Shown here in pieces: positions 24,052-35,627 of a stretch of DNA of 64,000 nt. Position 1 is the first letter of the stretch, and the number at the start of each line of letters is the position of its first letter. The notes under the pieces are model-generated. The model was not told the origin of the DNA and did not search any database. It worked only from the letters and a program-made list of their open reading frames with translations. The stretch comes from Eleusine coracana subsp. coracana (taxonomy: Eukaryota > Streptophyta > Magnoliopsida > Poales > Poaceae), in contig CM064431.1 in NCBI GenBank assembly GCA_032690845.1, positions 27,100,300-27,164,299 on the forward strand, given 5' to 3'. Made by a program: the position numbers and the translations under genes.

Positions 24052-24709
24052 CCCCTCATTAAATTTATGTTCATGTCATAACCCTATTAATGTGGCTAAA
24101 GATGAAATTAGAACTTAGGTAAGTGCTGTTTTGGCAACCTAATTTCAGCAAGCCCGGTCAGCCTTTTGCATGTAGGCGTCGGTCCTAGATTACCATGTTG
24201 ACGGGTAAGTCTTGCGGAGTATGTTAGATACTAAGGGTTTGTTATTTAAAAATTTTATTGCAGGCATGTCTTCCTCTAACTTCTATGTGAGCCGTGAAAG
24301 GGAAGGGTGGGCCGAGGAACCAAGTAGCAAATGGACCTTTGAGTGGGTTCCTTGCTCACCGACTCACGGACCTGAGGAGTGAACCATGACTAGGGCTGTT
24401 ATGGTTTACTTAGGTCGTATCTACCGTCATGTTTAATTATCGCTTCCGCTATGTGATGTAATAAACTCTGAACTAAGAATATATGTATTGTAATTTCCAT
24501 TTGGACGTAGGTATGTAAATCTGAAATTCTGAACTCGGCTTGTATTAATAACCAAACTCAGTTTGTAACAATGAATACCATACTCTTATATAACTTTGTA
24601 AGTGATGAATGTGTTTGTGGATGTACTGTGTATGTCGGCTTCGTCCGACATTGCCCAAAATTGATCCTGGATCGGTCATTCCCCTCGGTTCGAGGTGCGA
24701 GATGCCACA
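24052..24709 (+). repeat. Truncated 5' LTR (last 658 bp)
   Basis: Aligns without net length change to 36072-36729 and ends GATGCCACA. Sequence left of 24052 is unrelated to the 3' LTR, so about 4.7 kb has been lost or never copied. Confidence 0.9.
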
Positions 24710-24711
24710 GG

Positions 24712-24723
24712 TGGTATCAGAGC
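24712..24723 (+). promoter_or_regulatory. Primer-binding site (initiator tRNA-Met type)
   Basis: TGGTATCAGAGC, two bases after the LTR end. Same PBS and spacing as the LARD-like element upstream. Confidence 0.92.
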
Positions 24724-25919
24724 TGTTTTGGGATAAGTACTACACTTAAGAACACTCTTAAATCAAAAATCACGTTTTTACTGTGAGGTACGAGTTAGAA
24801 ATCCCAATTAAGGATGAATATTAGTGTTGAAGGTGGCAAAGCTAACCCTGGGTTATGTTTGTTTAAATTACTTGCATCTACGGATTCTTCAACGAAGGTA
24901 TGTGCCTGTGCGTGGATTGGTTGCGCTATAAACACCGAATGCCTTCCGGGTGGGCGAAGACCTGGGCCTTGTTTGATGCGCGGTCCGATTGCGCTTAAAT
25001 GTCGGCTGTCTTCCGGGTGGGCAAATACCTGGCCATATATTGTCATTGTTATTTTAGCTTGTTTCTTTTAAATTTGATGATTGTTTTTGCAATGAATCTT
25101 CTGCAGGTATACTAACCACGAATCATAGTTTGAGTAGTAACGTGATGAGATCGTGTGTGTGTTGCCACCGTTGCGCGATCGGTCGGTTATATACCGGCCA
25201 TTGCTTTTAATTTGGCAAGGGCGTAGGAAATCGACATTTCATGGCATCATGCATCATATACATGTCACATGCATCAAAAACATGAAAGTGAACTGAAAAG
25301 GATTAACTCAACACAACTCACCCGTCTCCAGACACGAAAAGTTGCAAGAAAGCCTAACCGATTAGAAGTTTATAATTAACCGGTAGACCGAATTCTATCA
25401 GGAAAGATCTGTCTCGCAGAAATGGGCGTAACTCCCTCAATTTTAATTCAATGAAAGCGTATTAGTACTCATTGGAAAGTTAATGAGTTGCTCTACGAGT
25501 TTGGTATAATGGGTTTTCCTTGGAAAAATATCTAAGTAGGTAAAAAATGGCAAAATAGAGTGCTTTTCTGGGATTTCAGAAGATGCTCCGGTTCTGTCTG
25601 CCGACTTGCGATGAGCGTATCTCCCTGTAAATTGGTCAGACAGAGCTGTATTAGTAGGCGATGGAAAGCTAGAGAAATTCTCTAGAACGTTTCTAACTAA
25701 TAAAAATTTTGATTTTGAACAGAACTAGGTCGAATTCTGCGTTCCTTGAGATTAGGTCAATTCTGTCCACCAAGCCGGGAATATGGAATTTTGAGGAATG
25801 GGTAGCATATAATGTTCGTATGCAATTCATCATTATTCATCGAGCATATTGTCTTTTGACATATGTATTTCCATTCATTATGACGTTTGACTTACTTTCT
25901 CAAAAACTTGTTGACATAG
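24724..25919 (+). other. Untranslated leader of the gypsy element
   Basis: Contains 5'-leader blocks shared with the LARD-like element, and two copies of the 46-nt-spaced module (25428 and 25617). An upstream ATG ORF at 25709-26029 is short and overlaps the coiled-coil ORF in another frame; it is not considered a gene. Confidence 0.6.
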
Positions 25920-26489
25920 ATGGATGTCGATCAGCTTCGGGCGGAGATGGCCGCTATGGCTGCCCGACTAAGGGAGGTGGAAACCCAACTGGTGGAAACC
26001 GACACCAAGTACCGGGCACTGCAGGCTGAAGAAGAGAATCACCGTGTGCGCATCATTCACCTCGAGGCAGAGAAGTTCTCCCTTGAGAACAAGGTCGTTC
26101 AGCTCGAGCGTGAGAAGGTTGAGCTGCAAGAGGAGCTTACGGAGGTAAAAGGCACCGTGGAGTACATCGAGTTTGACAAGCTGCAGGTTGAGGATGAGCT
26201 TAACCAAGGTCGGTCCACCAACCAAAACCTGCAAGGAACCATCCATTTTCTGGAGGTTCAAATGGAGATCGTCCAGCACAATTTCGAGGAAGCCGACCAC
26301 GCGGTGGGTATACTCCAGGAGCAGGTTTCCCATGCTCATGAGGAGCTCAAGCAGGTTCTCGTGCACCTGCAGCCGTTAGAAGTGATCGAGCCGGACGTGG
26401 TTCAGGGCGCCTCCGGCATCGACTATGAGCCACCGGCTACACCCGATGACGTTGACATGCTCTCCGATGGTGATAGCCATGCGCCGTAG
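25920..26489 (+). CDS. Coiled-coil ORF upstream of gag (ORF0-like)
   Basis: An uninterrupted 189-codon ORF starting MDVDQLRAEMAAMAARLREV. Residues 3-150 form a long heptad-type pattern rich in Glu, Gln, Leu and Val (for example LEAEKFSLENKVVQLEREKV), predicted as coiled coil. The C-terminus is acidic (PATPDDVDMLSDGDS). It is separated from gag by about 430 bp. Some rice gypsy elements, such as the RIRE2 group, are known to carry an extra ORF before gag. Its role is not established; a structural or particle-associated role is a guess. It is intact although gag and pol are broken. Confidence 0.75.
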   Translation: MDVDQLRAEMAAMAARLREVETQLVETDTKYRALQAEEENHRVRIIHLEAEKFSLENKVVQLEREKVELQEELTEVKGTVEYIEFDKLQVEDELNQGRSTNQNLQGTIHFLEVQMEIVQHNFEEADHAVGILQEQVSHAHEELKQVLVHLQPLEVIEPDVVQGASGIDYEPPATPDDVDMLSDGDSHAP

Positions 26490-26915
26490 GCGGATGGAGC
26501 GTGTAGTGCAGTAGTGGATGTCTAGGTGATGTAATATAACCTAGTTGTAGTAACTTAGCCGTGGGACTTGCCACCGTGTACGTGTAGTACCGGTAGATTT
26601 TGTTGTAAATACATAAGTCCTTAACCCTCCTAGCTAGCTAATCCTCCGAGGTCAGCAACATGGATGTAACCCCGTGGGTTGTAGTACACTTCCAACCCGC
26701 ACTTTTGGTTTGTATAAAGGAGTACCGCTACTGTTATGTACAAAACCATGTTTATAATCAATAAAATATGCATTTCGTTATCAAGTATCCAAGTGATTAG
26801 TCATTTCTATCGATGCACATTCTGGAAATTATTTTCCTTTCTGTCAAACAAGTTGTCATCATCCCATGGTGTTCAAATAGTGCATGGGCTAATGCTGCGT
26901 TTGTTCATATGGCAG

Positions 26916-27957
26916 ATGGTGAACACTCGTAGCAGGGCGGAGACTTTCGGGGAGGTACCCGAAGGGTCCCATCGTGGGGGAGGAGCACCGCAGCCCCCGA
27001 ACCCTCCTCCGATGACCCCAATGGAGCAACTGATCCACAACCAAAATCAGCTATTCCAAATGTTCCTGGCGGGCCAAAACAACCAAGGAGGTCAGCCGGC
27101 GCATCAACCGCGGGAGCCCTCCTACAACGACTTTTGGGCGACTAAACCTCCGCACTTCATAGAAGTCGAGGACCCGCTGGAGGCTGATAATTGGCTTCAC
27201 ATCATTAAGTCCAAGTTTGTTCTCATCAACTGCACCGACCACCAGAAGCCATTGTTCGCGGCCCAACAACTTCGCGGTCCACCAAGTGCTTGGTGGGCAA
27301 ACTTTCTGGCCTCGTTTCCCGCTAGCCGCCAAGTTACTTGGAATGGGTTTAGCGAAGTTTTCCGTGCACACCACATTCCCGCTGGTCTCGTGAAGCAGAA
27401 GTTGTAGGAGTTCCTAAACTTAAAGCAGGGTTCCGGAATGGTACAAGAGTACGTGTGGAAATTTAATCATCTTGCTCAATATGCTTCCTACCACATCAAC
27501 ACCGATGAGAAGAAGAAGGATTGCTTTCGGGCAGGTCTTAGCCTGAAATTGCAAGATCGCTTAGCGCAAGTCACCAACGGTACCTTTCATGATTTGGTGA
27601 ACACCGCGATCGTGCAAGAGGACACCGTTCGTGTCAACCAAGAAGATAAAAAGAGGAAGCGCGCCATGGGACTCATCCAGTGCCCCTCCCCACAAGTACA
27701 AGCTAGCAATCACTTCCCCTTTGGGACAATGGTTCCTGGCTGTAATGCCACCGAGGGGTGGGTACCACTCCTCGTCTCTGCAGCAGGAAATCCGTCCTAT
27801 AGTTCATATCAGCAGCGTGCCCCAGCGCCACGTCCCCCACAGCAAGTGTATCAAAATGCTAGTCCGGGACCACAACAGCCTACAATTGCAGCCGGCTCGG
27901 GCATTTCGCGTAGTCTGGGACCACAACAGCCTACAATTGCGTCCACAAGGCAGCAGT
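26916..27957 (+). pseudogene. gag pseudogene of the gypsy element
   Basis: Starts MVNTRSRAE. The retrotransposon gag core is visible: PPHFIEVEDPLEADNWLHII, then PSAWWANFLASFP, then FRAHHIPAGLVKQKL. A TAG at 27405 replaces a Gln codon, and the same frame continues (EFLNLKQG, YVWKFNHLAQYA). Near 27665 the reading frame has to shift to follow the family-like path (DSSSAPPHKYK). It shifts back for PQQVYQNASPG and again before the protease. The CCHC zinc knuckle usually found in the C-terminal part is not present in any frame. The protein would coat element RNA in virus-like particles. Confidence 0.8.
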
Positions 27958-27999
27958 AACCAGCAGCACCCCGGCAACAACAACAACCGCTCCCAAACC

Positions 28000-30900
28000 T
28001 CAAAAACAGCACCTAGGACCGGCCGTGTCAACTACACCACCGCCGAGGAAATCCAAGCCAGTGAACCGGTACTTTCGGGTACGTTCACTATCAACAATCA
28101 CTCCGTTACCATTCTCTTTGATTCAGGAGCCACACATGATTTTATTAGCCAAGCATACGTAGAGCAGTTGCATACCACCCCCACTACCCTGGAAGCACCC
28201 TATGTCATCACATCCCCGGGTGGTGAAATAATTGCAAATTATGGAGTAAGACAAGTGCAACTCAACTTAGGAGTGAAATTGTATCCTTCCTCGTTCATCA
28301 TGTTGGTAGGACAAGGCATAGATATTATTTTGGACATGAGTTGGATGAAGCATTACAAAGCCGTCTTACACATAGATACTCGGCAAATCCATTTGAACTC
28401 CCCATTTCATGGACCATCAGCCTTATGTTTGCCCCACACGAAAACTACCACTTCCAAAGTCTACCTAATGGAAGGGAAAAATCTTAAAGACATACCCGTG
28501 GTATGTGAGTTTCCTGATGTGTTTCTGGATGACTTACCGGGTATGCCTCCCGATCGAGATGTTGAATTTAAAATTGAACTCCAACCCGGTACTGCTCCGA
28601 TTTCCTGAAGACCTTATAAAATAGCTCCCAAAGAATTGGCGGAATTAAAAGAGTTTATGGACAAGGGTTTCATTCGTCTTAGCTCATCACCATGCGGCTG
28701 TCCCATGCTATTTGTGAAGAAAAAGGACAAGTCGCTGTGTCTATGTGTCGACTATCGACCATTAAATGTGGTGACAATCAAGAACAAGTATCCTCTGACA
28801 TGTATTGACATTTTATTTGATCAATTAGTTGGTGCTAAAGTCTTCTCCAAGATTGACCTTCGCTCTGTCTATAACCAAATTAAAATTCGGCCAGAAGACA
28901 TTCCAAAGACAGCTTTCTCTACAAGGTATGGTCTCTATGAATACCTAGTCATGTCATTTGGACTAACGAACGCTCTGGCTCATTTCATGTATTTGATGAA
29001 CTCGGTGATCGTGTAGGAGCTGGACAAGTTCGTGCTGGTATTCATTGATGACATCCTCATTTACTCCAAGTCAGAAGAAGAACATGCCGAGCATCTCCGA
29101 ATTGTGCTCCAGCAACTTCGTGATCGCGAGCTTTATGCCAAATTCAGCAAGTGTGAATTTTGGTTGACGCGAGTTCCCTTCTTGGGCCACATCATTTCTG
29201 CGGATGGTATTGAGGTTGACCCAAGTATGGTTAAAGACATGCTCAAATGGAAGACCCCAAAGACCGTGAAGCACATCCGTAGTTTTCTCGGACTTGCCGG
29301 GTATTATCGAAAGTTCATTCCTAATTTTTCAAGCATTGCCAAGCCGATGACTAGATTGTTAGAGAAAGATGCTAAATTTAGATGGAGCAATAAATGTGAA
29401 GAAGCTTTTCAAACCCTCAAAAAGCTTTTGACTACCGCTCCAGTTTTGGCTCAACCTGATCTCACCAAGCCGTTCGACGTGTATTGTGATGCGTCCGGTA
29501 CAGGTTTGGGCTGCATATTAATGCAAGAAGGCCGTCCAATTTCTTATGCATCCCGTGAACTTCGCAAGCATGAGCAGAATTACCCAACACATGATTTGGA
29601 ATTGGCTTCGGTAATTCTTGCTCTCAAGACATGGAGACATTATCTTCTTAGAATTCTTGTTCATCTCTACACCGACCATAAGAGCCTTAAATATATTTTC
29701 ACCCAATAGGAACTGAATATGAGGCTGCAAAGATGGTTGGAATTAATCAAGGACTATGAATTGGAGATCCATTATCACCCCGGCAAAGCTAATGCCATGG
29801 CCGATGCATTAAGTCATCAACATCAATGTAATTTCATCACACTTTGCCGCATGGAAGGGGGCGCTAAATCTGATTTGGTGGAACAAAGCCTCCGAATTCT
29901 TCCATATGGTGCGTTATATAACTTAGCTCTTGTGCCCACACTCCGAGAGGAAATCATTGAAGCCCAAAAGAAGGATGAAGGAATGGAACACATTCGACCG
30001 AATTTGGGCAAGGAAAAGACCAAATGTTTTCGGCAAGATGCCGAGGGTGTTCTATGGTTCAAGAACCGTATTGTTGTACCAAAGGATATGATGTTGTGGA
30101 AGAAGATCTTAGATGAAGACCATCTTTCCAAGTATTCCATCCACCCCGGTAGCAATAAAATGTACCAAGTGCTAAAGGAAAAATTTTGGTGGACTCAGAC
30201 GAAGCGAGAGATTGCCCAGTATGTGGCTGAGTGTGATACTTGTCAACGCATGAAGGCCGACCATTTGAAGCAGGCTGGACAGCTACATCCCCTAAATATT
30301 CCAACATGGAAGTGGGAGGACATCTCTATGGACTTTGTAGTTGGTTTACCTCCCACACCTAATAAGCATGATTCTATATAGGTCGTCATGGATCGGTTAA
30401 CTAAATCAGCACACTTTATTCCGGTCCATACAACCTACTCCAACAAGAAATATGTCGAGCTCTACATCTCCCGAGCGCTATGTTTACATGGTGTACCAAA
30501 GACCATCGTCTTCGATCGAGGACCCCAATTTATTTCTCAATTTTGGGAACAATTACATTCTTGTCTCAACACTACCTTGCTGCGAAGCTCCGCATATCAT
30601 CCACAAACCGACGGGCAAACTGAACGGTTAATTCAATATTTGGAGGATATGTTGAGGGCATGTGCATTAGATCATCATGGAAATTAGGAGGATTATTTGA
30701 CGTTCGTCGAATTTTCTTACAACAATAGTTACCAAGAAAGTTCAGGAATGTCACCCTTCAAAGTGTCGTACCCCACTAAATTGGTCCGATTCAGGCGAAA
30801 GGATTGCTTTTAGTCTGGATCTTGTGAAGCAAGCCGAGGAAAAAGTACGAGAAGTTCAAGCCAATATGAAAGCTGCATAATCCCGACAAATTAGCTATGC

Positions 30901-31300
30901 CAACAAGAGAATACGCCCGCTGGAATTTGAGGAAGGTGACCATGTATATCTTCGGGTTTCTCCCAACAAAGGCATATCATGATTTGGGGTTAAAGGGAAA
31001 TTGGCTCCCCGATATATCGGTCCTTATCCGATTATGGAGAAATTTAGTTCGGTCGCTTACTGACTACAATTGCCAGAGAATTTATCTCGTGTCCACAATG
31101 TATTTCATGTATCACAACTCAAGAAGTGTTTAAAGTGTCCACAATCCGGATTCTCGATCAAAAGGACCGGGTGACACGTGATCGGACTATCAGTTTCTAC
31201 AAAGTGCAATGGAGTAATCACTCTAAGGATGAAGCTACATAGGAACAAGAGGAGTTCTTGAAGTCCAATTTTCCCGAATTTTTGGATTCACATTTGAGGT
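28000..31300 (+). pseudogene. pol pseudogene: protease, RT, RNase H, integrase, chromodomain-like tail
   Basis: Protease active site LFDSGATHDF at about 28111-28140. RT: LRSVYNQIKIRPEDIPKTAF, YLVMSFGLTNA and the catalytic FIDDILIYS. RNase H: YCDASGTGLGCIL and YTDHKSLKYIF. Integrase: HHCC-type zinc region (CDTCQRMKADH), first catalytic Asp in SMDFVVGLP, second in FDRGPQF, Glu in YLEDMLRA. One reading frame runs from 28000 to 30687 interrupted only by stops at about 28606, 29014, 29707, 30379 and 30684. A frameshift then precedes the tail ending near 31300 (stop in place of Trp in the chromodomain-like block). Most stops fit C-to-T change. It is non-functional but lightly decayed. Confidence 0.88.
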
Positions 31301-31366
31301 AATGGTCCCATTTTTTCCCCCTTCCTCCGTAAACCCTTATTGCAATCTCGGGACGAGATTTTCTTT

Positions 31367-31379
31367 AAGGGGGGAAGGC
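31367..31379 (+). promoter_or_regulatory. Polypurine tract
   Basis: AAGGGGGGAAGGC abuts the 3' LTR start TGTGACACCCC. It is preceded by AATCTCGGGACGAGATT, also seen before the PPT of the LARD-like element. Confidence 0.9.
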
Positions 31380-34169
31380 TGTGACACCCCAGTGTCACTT
31401 TGCCTTAGTCATAGTGCAAGCCCACAAAATCTTAGATATCCAAGAGAATTAATATGTTTAAAATTAAATAAAAGAGCAAGAAGAAAAGATTTAAACCCAA
31501 TTAATAGGAATCAGGGGGTTGCACATATCTCAAAATATTTCAACAGAAGTGTGTCAATATTTTTGCATAATCATGTTGGGATTTTAAAAATAGAGTTTTA
31601 GGGAATTTACCAGAATTTTTGGTAAAGGTTTGATAGACCTAAAAATTGGGGAAATTACAGAAAATAGAGTTCAGTCTAGGAATTGTCATAGTTGTTGAAA
31701 ACATAATCTCAGAAAACTTATATATAAAAGTTGCTCCAAATTTATTGTTACACACTCACAAAAATTGGTGACTCCAACAAAAGTTTGGAAGACCCAGTAT
31801 TGACTAGAACAGAGAGCACTGGGTGAGAGCAAAAGGGTTTGACTGGTTTTTCAAACTCGCTGCAGTGGCAGAGGGCCACTGGAAGCCTCTCCGGCACTCC
31901 GGCGCCCATGCCGCCGGATGAGAGGTGGGTGGAGCGGCCGTCCTTCACCATTTACACCGCGTCCTTGCTCCCTAGCGTGGCGAGCTTCCATTGCCCCTCT
32001 CTCTCCCTCGCTCTCGGTCTCTCCCTCACTCATCGACACCTGTCACTCTTATCCGAGGCGAAGCTCGAGCATGCGTCTTTTCCTCCTAGCAGCGGCACTG
32101 CTTATCCCCACTCCTCTGTGCAGCCCTCTGATCGCACTTGAACCCAGTGGAGCGCGCCTGAGCCGCGACAGCGCGTCGCAAGCCAAAATCACCGCCGCCT
32201 CCCCTGTCTCAACCGTAGCAGCTCGACCTCGACGCCACCATTTCCACGGTGAGCTCGAGCCCTGCCTCCAAACTAGAATTTATGCGCAAGGTAGCTAGCT
32301 AACTTCCTTTCAAGTGAATCGCCTTATCTCGCAGTGAACTCACCGGAATCAGAGGAGGAAGCCGCGCCGCCGTTCACCGGAAACAGAGGAGCCGTCGGCG
32401 GCAACCACCCTCCGGCCATCCCCAACCTCAACTCGACCCACATCGAGCTACACAGTAGTCAGGTGATGCTCTAGGACCTCCCCCGTGCCGGAGCAAGCCC
32501 CGCCCGTTGCCGGCCGCTGTCGCTTAGCGTTGCCGCTCGTCGCCGGCTGCGCTCCAGCGTCCCTAGCACCCCCCACGACCACCCACCGAACCCTCTCCAC
32601 CCCCTGAGCACGAAAAGCAGCACAAAGTCATGGGTCTCGCCGCCGATCGCCGCCGCCGATCAACACTAGCCGTGCGCGCGCGCTGTGCTCGGTTTGAAAT
32701 TGCCCGATGGCAATTTCATAATTAGTAGTGAACTTTTGATTAAGAAAGAAAAATCGATATCTCTGAAAATATAAGAGTAAAAATTGCAAATACAAATGTT
32801 TTGGAATCCTTGTAGCTTGCTGTTTCCAGTGGTTAGCATGAAGTTCAAGGTTTCTACTAAAAATTTGGTGAAATCAAATAAAAACAAACAGCCCTTGTTT
32901 TGCAAATAAAAATCATAATTTATTCCCTGAAAATGTTTAAATCCCAAATTTTTGCATGCACACTCCTCATAGCATATGTGCACCTCTGAGAATTGATCAT
33001 AATTAGTTTGTGCATATTTTCATGGCTATGTGCATTTCTTGCATTTCCAGTATACAAATTTTTATAATTTAGTGACATGGAATTTAATTCTGAAAATTTG
33101 CAGGCATGTTTATTATGCTCTTGTATATTGCCAGAAAAATACATGAATTTAATTTCAATCTAGAACCATGTTAATTAATTTCGACATGATGATCCTGATA
33201 TTGCATTTAGGATTTTATGTGAACTTTATATTTGTTTTACTTAGAAATGTTTGTTGTTGTTTTCTGGAAAATAGCTCTATACTACTGTTCTTAAGCATGT
33301 GTAGGGTTTAGATATACCAACATGAGTATTTTTCTCTCCACCAAGTCCTTTAAGTTCTATATCACCTTTATGTGAGCATGCCCTTATGCCATATAGTTAA
33401 CTATAAGGAATGGATAGATATTGCTTTAGTAAGAGCAGCATATGCTTACGCATATTTTCTTTAGACCTGTTTTCTCTACCCTATTCCATGCACAACAGTA
33501 GGTTTATTTAATTACTAGACCAAGCTTTTATTTACTGGTATGATATGCCTATTAATAACCATGTTTATTACTTTCCTAATTAGAAGTTTGTCCCCTTCAT
33601 TTAAACTATTGGTTCAAGCTAATTAGGAAAGCACACCATCTCATGTATGAGCATCATTCCATTAATTTTATTTGTTGAGGAAGTGTCATGAATCATCTTA
33701 TGAATTCTTACTTTGCATTGCATTGCATCGTTTAGGAAACGAGACCGGAAACAAGACCGAGGCAAGCAACCCCAAGGAGCCCGGAGTTGAACTAAACACC
33801 ATTGAAGCTACTAAGTTCGAGCAGCCCCAAGGCAAGCCCCGGTGCATAAATCATGCTTTTATAAGTTTTGGTTTGCTTCACATCGGTTAAGTGTCATGAC
33901 TTGTGCATTTACGTATAGGAATTGATCGAAACCATAGATGCATTATTGTTTCTTTTATACCTATGGTCTGGTTCAGTTTAGGTATAAGCTTTTCCGGTAG
34001 GAAATGCAATGCTTAATAATGAGTCACCGGTAGACATATCGAGTGGTACATAGACTGCTCGGTATAGGTTATTATAACTGTTATCTCTCACATTATGATA
34101 CTTATGAAAATGAAGGCCCTACGGGAATTGCATGTGTAGAGAGTGGCGACAGGGTTCTTCCTTGACTGC

Positions 34170-35627
34170 TGTTGGTCGTACCTACGCACCCACTTATATA
34201 CCGCAAGAGGACGGTGTACGATTGTAGCACTTTTCCCTTGAATTGAGTACTCCAAGGTTTATCGAATCCACTAGGACCTTAGGGATAATTAAACAAAGTT
34301 AACAGTAAAAGATCTAGTCAAAGCTACTGTCGAATCTAGGTTGAGTGAGGGGGAGACTGGCCTGCGCAAAGGTGCGTCAGACAGTAAATCTGTTGTTGCG
34401 CCGATTGGCGCAGGAGTTGAGCCGATCAGCACACTAGTGAATCTGTCGTTGCGCCGATCGGTGCAGGAGTTGAGCCGATCGGCACACTAGTGAATCTAAG
34501 CCAAAGTGCGCCAGATGCCTTGTAAGCCTATGCTGTTTAAGTGAGTAACTAGATATCTACTAGTGAGATCGTAACCAGAAAGTCTAATTAAATAGCATCA
34601 TAATGGGTAATTACATAGATCAATGAAAATCTATAATGAATAAGACCACCCTGCTTTCCGAGCGGCTCCCGATTTATCATTGCTGAGAGAAAACCCTTAA
34701 TCGCACGAGTATCTTATCCTATTCAAGTATCCAATAGTGTTGCGCAGGCTTAGTGCTGTCACCGCTAAACCACACTACTAGCATCATCAAGCAACCATAA
34801 TCACTACAATGTCTGAATACTATCCTAATCACCATGATCAAGATAATATCAACTTACTTAGCCTAGAACTAAGCAATTGGAATAAGCACATGCATGATTA
34901 TAGAATCAAGATAGACAAATCACCAAAACCATCATCAACATATTCAATCATCCTTGAGATACATAGAGTAAGATTCATCCCCGTCGAGATGGCCTACCTT
35001 GATGGATCAACTCTTAACCCCAATGGTTCTTGAAACTCAACTAGAGATCTATTCTAACGGGGCAAGCCCCGATGGCTCTAACTCACGGATCTGTTATCCC
35101 TCTATCGCCTTCTTTCTCTGTGAACAGGGTTTACAAGTATTTATAGTGGTTCTACTTGTAAAGAACTCGGTTTCTAGCAAATAAGACGGTTGCGCCGATC
35201 GGCGCAAGCCGTGTCTTCTCTGGTTTCTTCTTCGAGTCGGTTCTTCTCTCTTCCACAACTGCCATGTGGGCCTTTTCTTTCGAGATAAAGTCTTGTACTT
35301 CAAGTGTCTTGCGTAGATAAACTTCCATAAACATGTGGAGTGGGCCTCGGTCACTTCTGTGGGCCAAAACACCCGTGCGCCGATTGGCTCATGGACTACG
35401 CCGATCGGCGCACTGGGCATCTTCAGTGCTTTTCGTCGGTTCTGGACTCCTATCCTCTCCAGCATCACTTTAATCACCAATTTTATCTATTTCTGCAATA
35501 AAGCTCCAAAACAACGCATATACAAATATATAGACAATATCACAGGTAAATGGCCTAAATTAGTATCAATTATGCTCTAATTGGGGTAATATTCATATAT
35601 AAAAGGGGCACTTGGGAAGTGCCAACA
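34170..35627. mobile_element. Solo-LTR-like insertion with 5-bp target duplication
   Basis: Begins TGTTGG and ends CCAACA, a 6-bp inverted terminal repeat of LTR type. It is flanked on both sides by ACTGC (34165-34169 and 35628-35632). The 1458-bp body has no gag-pol and no internal LTR duplication, so a solo LTR is the best reading. It carries seven copies of a 16-bp palindrome-like word centred on CCGATCGG (see findings). Superfamily not determined. Confidence 0.85.
34397..34486. repeat. Tandem palindrome-containing repeat
   Basis: Two 53-bp units, each holding TGCGCCGAT[C/T]GG[C/T]GCA and, 21 bp later, TGAGCCGATC[A/G]GCACA. Unit starts are 34397, 34418, 34450 and 34471. More copies lie at 35191 (perfect palindrome TGCGCCGATCGGCGCA), 35376 and 35397. 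Confidence 0.85.

Noticed and set aside
15737..24723. tRNA gene fragments at the TGGTATCAGAGC sites
   Set aside because: These are primer-binding sites next to LTR ends; no cloverleaf can be drawn around them.
31839..32298. ORFs of 100-126 codons in the gypsy 3' LTR
   Set aside because: Same GC-rich LTR composition effect as in the LARD LTRs; no family resemblance.
34397..35412. CRISPR-like array
   Set aside because: Repeats are 16 bp, unevenly spaced and in a plant LTR; no cas genes and no spacer structure.
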